Source: NZQO01 sp964639255
GTDB taxonomy: Bacteria; Bacteroidota; Bacteroidia; Flavobacteriales; Flavobacteriaceae
Reading direction: 5' to 3'
DNA length: 64,000 bases
Assembly: GCA_964639255.1 (NCBI GenBank)
Contig: CAZXDP010000002.1
Location: 62,001 to 126,000 of the forward strand
The notes below the pieces were generated by a model. The model worked only from the letters and a program-made list of their open reading frames with translations. It had not been told where the DNA came from and ran no database searches. Of this stretch, positions 57,971 to 64,000 are shown piece by piece. A program made the position numbers and the translations under genes. The first letter of the stretch is position 1, and each line of letters begins with the position of its first letter.

Positions 57971-59107
57971 ATGGAAAGTAGGCCGTACAAAATAGCGTTT
58001 TTGCACCTCGAGGAAATACACCAGATTTACCACTTCGTTACTGTAGCAATCGCGTTGGCACAAACACAAGAGGTGAGCATACTTACCTATCCTGGTAAGC
58101 ATACCTTGCTGAAACGTGCCTTGGAAGTTCCAGGAGGCGAAAAGGTACAATTAGAAATGCTAACAACTCAAGCCTTCCGCGCGTTTACCGATTTGTTGAA
58201 GAAGAGGGAACTGCCCCGCAAAGGCTTTTGGATAAAAAAAAATAAGCGATACCTTTTGCATCATTTTGACGCTCTAGTCTTTACTGATTTTTACCATCGG
58301 TATATTTTAGAGGCCAGAGGACAGCAACCCTTTCCCAAATTAATCAAGTTTCCGCACGGTACACCCGGTCGCGGCTACAGCTACAAACCAGACCAAAAGG
58401 ATTTTGATTTCCAATTGCTGGTTGGAGCGTACCATTATCAGCAATTAAGTAATCTTTCGCTATTGGGTCCGTGTCCCAAAATAATTGGGTATCCAAAGTT
58501 GGATGCTGTGAATAAAGAGAAAAAAACAATTTTTGAGAACGGGCGACCCACAGTACTTTACAATCCACATTTCAGTGTGCCGTATTCATCTTGGCATGGT
58601 CACGGTCTTGAAATTTTAGAGTATTTCTACCATAAAGATACCTTCAATCTTATCTTCGCGCCGCACATTAACCTTTTCAAAATTAAGGGAGGAGAGCGTA
58701 TTGAGTCGATTCCGTCCCACTATTTCGAAGCTCCCCATATGCATATTGATATAGGGAGCGAAGCGAGTGTCGATATGACCTACGTGAAAGCGGCCAACAT
58801 CTATCTGGGCGATGTGTCTAGCCAAGTATACGAGTTTATCATTGAGCCAAGACCCTGCCTGTTTTTCAATACTGAAGGCATCTCGTGGAAAGAAAACCCA
58901 AATTACCGCTTTTGGCAGTGCGGCGAAGTGGCAGAAAATCTGCGGGAATTAATCGCAATGCTACCAAAGGCGTTCGATCGATTCCAAAACTACCGAGCTG
59001 TTCAAGAACGCATTACCCGAGAAAATTTTTATATGGAGAATGGCTCCACTCCTTCCCAACGGGCGGCCCGAGAAATCATCGCTTTCTTGGACAGGACAAG
59101 CTCCTAG
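57971..59107 (+). CDS. CDP-glycerol glycerophosphotransferase-like protein
   Basis: This 378-residue protein appears to be GT-B-like. Features suggesting the CDP-glycerol:glycerophosphotransferase (TagB/TagF) family are FPHGTPGRGYSYKPDQKD, VLYNPHFSVPYSSWHGHG, LIFAPHINLF and YLGDVSSQVYEFIIEPRPCL, equivalent to the donor-site DxSS region. If right it adds phosphoglycerol or a similar sugar-alcohol phosphate to a surface glycan. It follows the GT2 pair by 9 bases and overlaps the convergent GT2 gene by four bases. Confidence 0.6.
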   Translation: MESRPYKIAFLHLEEIHQIYHFVTVAIALAQTQEVSILTYPGKHTLLKRALEVPGGEKVQLEMLTTQAFRAFTDLLKKRELPRKGFWIKKNKRYLLHHFDALVFTDFYHRYILEARGQQPFPKLIKFPHGTPGRGYSYKPDQKDFDFQLLVGAYHYQQLSNLSLLGPCPKIIGYPKLDAVNKEKKTIFENGRPTVLYNPHFSVPYSSWHGHGLEILEYFYHKDTFNLIFAPHINLFKIKGGERIESIPSHYFEAPHMHIDIGSEASVDMTYVKAANIYLGDVSSQVYEFIIEPRPCLFFNTEGISWKENPNYRFWQCGEVAENLRELIAMLPKAFDRFQNYRAVQERITRENFYMENGSTPSQRAAREIIAFLDRTSS

Positions 59108-59931
59108 AGGTATTTCGAAATTCCATCTTCACACCAAGTGAGCCGATCACGCATTGCCTGTTGTTGTATGGCATCGTTTTTACCAACATTATGCATAGAG
59201 CTTGTCTTGTGCCAAATATGGAATACGATACCACGATATCGCAATCTTCTGCCCAGTACCCCACGGTTCATCATGCGCACCATCAATTCAGAATCTTCCC
59301 TGCCCCAGCCGGTCATTCCCTCATTATACCCGTTTACCGCGATAAAATCATCTTTCCAGAAAGAAAGGTTGCACCCGCGCAGCTTTTTGGAAAGCTCGTT
59401 TCCCGCGCCGTAAAATCGACTAAAAAAAGGAATTCGCAACGCCCTGGTACGCTTTTTAATTCCCTTTGAAAACGGATGAAAATGAATTCTTTTTTCCGAA
59501 AAAAGAGTCGGTAGGTAGTTTTGTGTAATGTTTACCCGGCTTCCGTAGAGATATTGGCCGCGTTTGGCGTTTGTAACATGGTCCTTCACAAAATCGCGGT
59601 GCAGGATACAGTCACCATCGGTTTGTATGATATAGTCGCCCGTAGCCTGAGCAATGGTTTTGTTCAAGATGGCAGACCGCCGAAAACCGTTATCTTCGTG
59701 CCATACGTGCACTATGGGAATGGCGCAGACCGCTTTAAATCGTTCAATTAGGGTGGTAGTTTCGTGGGTGGACCCATCGTCGGCAATCAAGATTTCATCG
59801 GGCACGCTAGACTGGCCTTCTGCGCTCAACAGCACCAATTCGAGTGCCTCGGGCCAATTGTAGGTAGATATAAGTAGCGTAGTTTTCAAACCTTCGGAAA
59901 TAGTACGAATTACATAAATGTTCAACACCAA
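59104..59931 (-). CDS. Glycosyltransferase family 2 (subtype A, second copy)
   Basis: This 275-residue GT2 has LLISTYNWPEALELVL, ADDGSTHETTTL, VWHEDNGFRRSAILNKTIAQ, QTDGDCILHRDFVKDHV and GWGREDSELMVRM. Its architecture matches the GT2 at 55550-56383, with which it brackets the plus-strand genes. The first 15 residues before LKTTLL look unlike the family, so a TTG start at 59889 is possible. Confidence 0.83.
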   Translation of the reverse strand: MVLNIYVIRTISEGLKTTLLISTYNWPEALELVLLSAEGQSSVPDEILIADDGSTHETTTLIERFKAVCAIPIVHVWHEDNGFRRSAILNKTIAQATGDYIIQTDGDCILHRDFVKDHVTNAKRGQYLYGSRVNITQNYLPTLFSEKRIHFHPFSKGIKKRTRALRIPFFSRFYGAGNELSKKLRGCNLSFWKDDFIAVNGYNEGMTGWGREDSELMVRMMNRGVLGRRLRYRGIVFHIWHKTSSMHNVGKNDAIQQQAMRDRLTWCEDGISKYL

Positions 59932-60036
59932 AGATATATATTTCCATCCATACGGTTTTTAGTCTGATTCCCAAAGAAACGGTCGCGTACCGTTTTTTTT
60001 TAGACCTTTGCAAGGTTCAGAAAAAGTTGTACTAAT

Positions 60037-60597
60037 ATGGAAAAAGAAATCGATTACGCATTGGCCGTACTGAAGAGGGGCGGACTCCTGCTCTACCCTA
60101 CCGATACCGTGTGGGGCATTGGATGTGACGCCACCAACGCAAACGCCATCGATGCAATATATGCGCTAAAGCAGCGTGCCGAAAGCAAGGCTCTAATATG
60201 TTTGGTGAGCGATTTTAAAATGCTGAACCAATACGTTGAAAATGTCCCGGAGGTGGCCTACGATATTTTAAAATACGCGAGCAAGCCTACCACCATTATC
60301 TATGATGACCCGATTAGGGTAGCACAAAATTTGGTGGCCGATGATAATTCCCTAGGGATACGTGTGGCGAAAAGCGAGTTCTGCAAGAAATTGATTCAAA
60401 AATTCAAAAAACCCATTGTATCTACTTCGGCCAATATTAGTGGCGCCCCTACGCCGTCCCACTTCAAAGAAATAGCACCACAGATTTTGGAAGGCGTGGA
60501 CTATGTCGTAAATTTGCAGAACCATAAAAGTACCGCCAAACCTTCAGCCATCATCAAGCTTAAAAACGACGGTACAGTGGCTATAATACGAGAATAA
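60037..60597 (+). CDS. L-threonylcarbamoyladenylate synthase (Sua5/TsaC)
   Basis: This 186-residue TsaC/Sua5-domain protein makes threonylcarbamoyl-AMP, used for the t6A base at tRNA position 37. It has GGLLLYPTDTVWGIGCDATN, the YALKQRAESKALICLV segment and ISTSANISGAP-like VSTSANISGAPTPSH. It is the short form without the Sua5 C-terminal domain. It lies 8 bases upstream of the CCA-adding enzyme, so two tRNA maturation genes are paired. Confidence 0.9.
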   Translation: MEKEIDYALAVLKRGGLLLYPTDTVWGIGCDATNANAIDAIYALKQRAESKALICLVSDFKMLNQYVENVPEVAYDILKYASKPTTIIYDDPIRVAQNLVADDNSLGIRVAKSEFCKKLIQKFKKPIVSTSANISGAPTPSHFKEIAPQILEGVDYVVNLQNHKSTAKPSAIIKLKNDGTVAIIRE

Positions 60598-60605
60598 ATC
60601 GACCC

Positions 60606-62024
60606 ATGTCGCCTACGTACACATCTGCTTTAAACCATTCCATTTTCAACATTATCGGCAAGGCCGCTTCAATGGTTGGTGCAGAAAGCTACGTAATAGG
60701 CGGTTATGTGCGCGATTATCTATTAGACCGCCAAACAGCGAAAGATATTGATATTGTAGCGGTGGGCAGTGGCATTGAACTCGCCCGGCAAGTGAGTGAG
60801 CTGCTACCGGGAAAACCCAAAGTTACGGTGTTTAAGCGATATGGTACCGCTATGCTGAAAAGCGGCTTGCTGGAATTGGAATTCGTGGGCGCCCGCAAAG
60901 AATCCTACACAGAAGATAGCCGTAACCCCGCTGTGGAAGACGGCACGCTCGAGGACGATCAAAACCGCCGCGATTTTACCATCAACGCCTTGGCGTTAAG
61001 CTTGAAGGAAGATACCTTTGGCCAGTTGCTCGATCCTTTTGATGGAAAGCGGGATTTGGAGCAGAAAATAATTCGCACCCCATTAGACCCCGATGTAACG
61101 TACAGCGATGATCCCCTTCGAATGCTACGTGCCATTCGGTTTGCCGCCCAACTCGATTTTTTTATCGAAAAAGAATCCTTAGAAGCCATCTCCAAAAATG
61201 CCTCGCGCATTAAGATTGTTTCAAAAGAACGTATTGTAGATGAAATCAACAAGATTTTGCTCTCCCAGAAGCCTTCAAAGGGCTTCGCCCTGCTGCACAA
61301 AACCGGGTTGCTCCCCTTTATATTTCCCGAACTGGTAGCCCTTCAAGGTATTGATGAAAAGGAAGGACAAAGGCACAAGGATAATTTTTGGCACACCCTC
61401 GAGGTGGTCGATAATATTTCAGAAGTAACAGACGACTTGTGGCTGCGGTGGGCCGCCCTGCTGCACGATATAGGAAAGGCTCCTACCAAACGATTCGATA
61501 AGAAAATAGGATGGACCTTTCACGGTCACGAATTTGTTGGCTCTAAAATGGTTTATAAACTCTTTAAGAGGTTGAAGATGCCCTTAAATGACAAAATGAA
61601 GTTTGTACAGAAAATGGTGCTTATGAGCTCCAGGCCGATTGCCTTGGCCAGCGATGTGACCGATAGCGCGGTACGCAGGCTCATCTTCGATGCCGGGGCC
61701 CACGTTGATGATTTAATGACTCTCTGCGAAGCAGACATTACCACTAAGAATCCTAAGAAATTTAAAAAATACCACCAGAATTTCCAGAAAGTGCGCGATA
61801 AAATTGTGGAAGTGGAAGAACGCGACCACATACGCAACTTTCAGCCGCCCATTAGTGGCGAGGAAATAATGGAAACCTTCAACCTACCTCCATCCCGCGA
61901 AATTGGAATTATTAAGGACGCTATTAAAGAAGCAATCTTAGAAGGTGAAATCCCCAATGAGTACGGTCCGGCACGGAACTATATGCTCAAAAAGGGAGCA
62001 CAGTTGGGATTGCAACCCACTTAA
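60606..62024 (+). CDS. cca: CCA-adding tRNA nucleotidyltransferase with HD domain
   Basis: This 472-residue class II tRNA nucleotidyltransferase has VIGGYVRDYLL and DIDIVAVG (catalytic Asp pair), DDQNRRDFTINALAL and DPLRMLRAIRFAAQLDF. An HD domain (HDIGKAPTKRF near residue 285) follows. It builds or repairs the 3' CCA, which the tRNA-Pro gene here does not encode. The longer than minimal length is due to the HD part. Confidence 0.92.
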   Translation: MSPTYTSALNHSIFNIIGKAASMVGAESYVIGGYVRDYLLDRQTAKDIDIVAVGSGIELARQVSELLPGKPKVTVFKRYGTAMLKSGLLELEFVGARKESYTEDSRNPAVEDGTLEDDQNRRDFTINALALSLKEDTFGQLLDPFDGKRDLEQKIIRTPLDPDVTYSDDPLRMLRAIRFAAQLDFFIEKESLEAISKNASRIKIVSKERIVDEINKILLSQKPSKGFALLHKTGLLPFIFPELVALQGIDEKEGQRHKDNFWHTLEVVDNISEVTDDLWLRWAALLHDIGKAPTKRFDKKIGWTFHGHEFVGSKMVYKLFKRLKMPLNDKMKFVQKMVLMSSRPIALASDVTDSAVRRLIFDAGAHVDDLMTLCEADITTKNPKKFKKYHQNFQKVRDKIVEVEERDHIRNFQPPISGEEIMETFNLPPSREIGIIKDAIKEAILEGEIPNEYGPARNYMLKKGAQLGLQPT

Positions 62025-62038
62025 TTATCAACCCGCTT

Positions 62039-63052
62039 ATGAAAGACAACAAGAAAGTAATCTACTGGCTGCTCACGGGATGTATGCTTATTTTTATTAT
62101 GGTAGTAGTAGGGGGCATTACCCGTCTTACCCATTCGGGACTTTCCATTTCGAATTACAAATTGATATCGGGTACCATTCCACCGCTTAATGAAGCCGAA
62201 TGGAACGAAGCCTTCGATTTGTACAAACAATATCCTGAATACCAGAAGCTGAACTACAATTTTACCCTAGAGGAATTTAAGGATATCTATTTTTGGGAAT
62301 GGCTTCACCGGGTTATTGGCCGTTTTATTGGCCTTGTGTTTCTAATTCCGTTTTTCTATTTTCTACTTCGGAAACAGCTTAGCCGTCCTACCATTAAAAA
62401 ATGCCTGATACTTTTAGCGTTAGGAGCTTTTCAGGGCTTTTTGGGTTGGTATATGGTGAAGAGCGGCTTGGTAGACCGCCCTGATGTGAGTCATTACCGC
62501 TTGGCCATGCACCTCTCCACCGCCTTCCTAACGTTTGCCTATACCCTTTGGGTAGCGCTCGATTTGATTTTTCCGAAGCAAAAGGAAATTAAAAGAAAAT
62601 TCCGAAACACCCTTCGTTGGGGGCTCGCCATACTTATGGTGCAAATAGTTTGGGGCGCATTTGTAGCAGGCCTCGATGCCGGCTGGATTCACAACCATTG
62701 GCCGCTCATGAGCGACGGAAAGCTTATGCACGAAACGGTATACATAGAGCAAGAACCACTGTGGCGCAACTTTGTGGAAGGCAAGAGCGGCGTTCAATTT
62801 GTGCACCGCTACCTTGCGTATGTCGTAGTGGGCATGGTACTCTTTATCTGGTGGCGGGGAAAGCACGTGGCTTGGACGCCCCCGCAGCGCCACGCTCTCA
62901 ACCTGCTATTGGGCCTCGTAATCGTACAATTTGCCCTTGGTGTTTTCACCTTGTTGCTGCAAGTACCTGTATGGTTAGGGGTGCTGCACCAAGTAATGGC
63001 ATTTTTCCTTTTGGCAGCTATGACATTTGCACTCCATCGGTTCTCAAAATAA
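62039..63052 (+). CDS. Heme A synthase (COX15/CtaA)
   Basis: This 337-residue membrane protein has about eight helices and the heme-binding pairs typical of COX15: GGITRLTHSGLS near the start, WLHRVIGRFIGLVF, HYRLAMHLSTAFLTF, then FVHRYLAYVVVGM and GVLHQVMAFFLLAA. It oxidises heme O to heme A for aa3-type cytochrome oxidase. This points to aerobic respiration. Confidence 0.9.
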   Translation: MKDNKKVIYWLLTGCMLIFIMVVVGGITRLTHSGLSISNYKLISGTIPPLNEAEWNEAFDLYKQYPEYQKLNYNFTLEEFKDIYFWEWLHRVIGRFIGLVFLIPFFYFLLRKQLSRPTIKKCLILLALGAFQGFLGWYMVKSGLVDRPDVSHYRLAMHLSTAFLTFAYTLWVALDLIFPKQKEIKRKFRNTLRWGLAILMVQIVWGAFVAGLDAGWIHNHWPLMSDGKLMHETVYIEQEPLWRNFVEGKSGVQFVHRYLAYVVVGMVLFIWWRGKHVAWTPPQRHALNLLLGLVIVQFALGVFTLLLQVPVWLGVLHQVMAFFLLAAMTFALHRFSK

Positions 63053-63098
63053 TTTTCCACAAGTGCCCTACCCGCCAAGGCGTACACACATATTTTTG

Positions 63099-63106
63099 TA
63101 CCTTTG
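63099..63106 (+). promoter_or_regulatory. -7 box TACCTTTG
   Basis: This exact TAnnTTTG match lies 21 bases before the ATG at 63128. It overlaps the TTG at 63104 and so argues for the downstream start. Confidence 0.55.
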
Positions 63107-63127
63107 CCGTCTAAATTTTTTTTGCCC

Positions 63128-63640
63128 ATGATTTACCGTTTCAGAATTATCTTGAACACCGACGAAGATGTATTTCGCGACATTGAAATTGAGGCGTCCA
63201 GCAGCCTAGAAGATTTGCACAATGTTATTTTGCAATCGTTTGGACTCGATGGAGACGAAATGGCCTCTTTCTATGTAAGCAATGAAACGTGGGAACAAGG
63301 TGAGGAAATTGCCCTATTCGATATGGGCGATGAACCCGGGCAAATACGTGTCATGAGTGATACCTTGTTGGAGGATACGGTTTGGGAAGAACAAACGAGA
63401 CTTATCTATATCTATGATTTTTTAGCGATGTGGACATTTTTGGTGGAACTAGCCGATATAGCCGAACCGGAAGATGGCATGAGCTATCCCAACTTGATGT
63501 TCGCCCACGGACAAATACCGATGGAATCGCCCGAGATCGAGTTCATCGCAGACGATGATGAGGAGAGTAGTTATTCCGAAGAATTTGACCTTGATCCAGA
63601 CGATTACAAAAATCTCGATTTTGACGAGAACTGGAACTAA
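63128..63640 (+). CDS. Plasmid pRiA4b ORF-3-like family protein
   Basis: This 170-residue protein is of the pRiA4b ORF-3 / IS1096 passenger-like family. It has YRFRIILNTDEDVFRDIEIE, SSLEDLHNVILQSFG and VWEEQTRLIYIYDF. The family is widespread, often chromosomal, and its function is unknown. The last 30 residues are strongly acidic (many D and E). No transposase or other mobile gene lies beside it. Confidence 0.7.
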   Translation: MIYRFRIILNTDEDVFRDIEIEASSSLEDLHNVILQSFGLDGDEMASFYVSNETWEQGEEIALFDMGDEPGQIRVMSDTLLEDTVWEEQTRLIYIYDFLAMWTFLVELADIAEPEDGMSYPNLMFAHGQIPMESPEIEFIADDDEESSYSEEFDLDPDDYKNLDFDENWN

Positions 63641-63696
63641 ACCCCTGCCGATTTTCAAATTTTCAGTATCCCTAAACCCTTAGCTGCCCTATTTCT

Positions 63697-64000
63697 ATGA
63701 TCAATTTGTACAGTACCCATATTGCCTCGCTTTCTATTCACCGTGTAGGCAACAAGAGCCGCAACGAAGGCGTCTTCCTCTCGGCACAACCCTACAAATT
63801 GGATGATGAGCTCACCCCATTGCTCAAGGAGTATTTCTTCAAGCCGTTTCGCGATAAAGAAGAAAATTACTATCAGTTCAAGCACGAGGCAGACTTGGAG
63901 TTCCACGAGCTCTTTACAGTGGTTTCTGAAATATTCGAGCAGCCTGAAACGATACATGAAAAAAGTAAAACCATTGCAAAATACCTTTTCGACCAATCGA
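63697..64000 (+). CDS. Nucleoid-associated protein (NdpA/YejK family), N-terminal part
   Basis: The frame begins ATG at 63697 and runs off the right edge, giving 101 residues. The start MINLYSTHIASLSIHRVGNK and TPLLKEYFFKPFRDKEENYYQF match the 37-kDa nucleoid-associated protein family (NdpA/YejK). These bind DNA or modulate the nucleoid; their role in Bacteroidota is little known. Confidence 0.8.
   Translation, partial: MINLYSTHIASLSIHRVGNKSRNEGVFLSAQPYKLDDELTPLLKEYFFKPFRDKEENYYQFKHEADLEFHELFTVVSEIFEQPETIHEKSKTIAKYLFDQS

Noticed and set aside
63128..63640. Mobile element suggested by the IS1096/pRiA4b family name
   Set aside because: No transposase, inverted repeats or target duplication was seen nearby, and the family is common in chromosomes.

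Overview
The window comes from a member of the Bacteroidota, most likely a gliding, aerobic Flavobacteriaceae bacterium. The evidence is a set of TAnnTTTG -7 promoter boxes, the gliding lipoprotein gene gldI, family-specific genes (DUF3810, DUF5683, the long signal peptidase I, the two-subunit methylmalonyl-CoA mutase) and SPI/lipobox exports typical of that group. It looks chromosomal. No intact transposon, prophage or CRISPR array was seen.

Layout. 1-600: the 3' end of a RidA-like gene, then a tRNA-Pro(GGG) gene on the minus strand with two gutted relics of the same transcription unit beside it. 0.6-2.7 kb (minus): an epimerase / VKOR-like / SPW-repeat module. 2.8-6.3 kb (minus): a three-subunit propionyl/acyl-CoA carboxylase operon. 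6.5-14.6 kb (plus): the most striking region, six tightly overlapping genes. They encode a membrane cytochrome b-like protein, a membrane-anchored ferredoxin/flavin NAD(P)H oxidoreductase with unusual cluster ligands, two exported multiheme cytochromes c with 23 and 22 CXXCH motifs, an outer-membrane beta-barrel, and an OB-fold lipoprotein. Together they resemble an uncharacterised electron conduit running from cytoplasmic NAD(P)H/ferredoxin to the cell surface. 14.6-19.9 kb: the System II cytochrome c maturation fusion CcsBA (minus), then a PQQ sugar dehydrogenase lipoprotein and a monoheme cytochrome c lipoprotein separated by a palindromic repeat element.

19.9-25.9 kb (plus): uridine kinase, an FtsB/DivIC-like division protein, both methylmalonyl-CoA mutase subunits, an acetyltransferase and an SDR reductase. 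With the carboxylase operon this gives most of the propionyl-CoA to succinyl-CoA route. 26-35 kb (plus): a small outer-membrane barrel, an M16 peptidase, then parA-parB-DUF5683-dapB-lepB-wbqC. 35-41.3 kb (minus): an EEP phosphoesterase, two rhomboid proteases, mutL, a small membrane protein, ribH and a TPR protein. 41.4-49.3 kb: recF, a lipoprotein, a DciA-like protein, ndk, a DHH phosphoesterase, gldI, a cyclophilin-FKBP fusion, pepD and a DUF3810 protein. 49.4-53.6 kb: two exported amidohydrolase-family proteins. 53.7-59.9 kb: a cell-surface glycan cluster (WaaP-like kinase, GT9, four GT2 proteins and a CDP-glycerol transferase-like protein). 60-64 kb: Sua5/TsaC, CCA-adding enzyme, heme A synthase, a pRiA4b ORF-3 family protein and the start of a nucleoid-associated protein.

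Most genes are ordinary housekeeping genes. The multiheme operon is the best candidate for an undescribed system. All functional statements rest on motif reading, with no database search.
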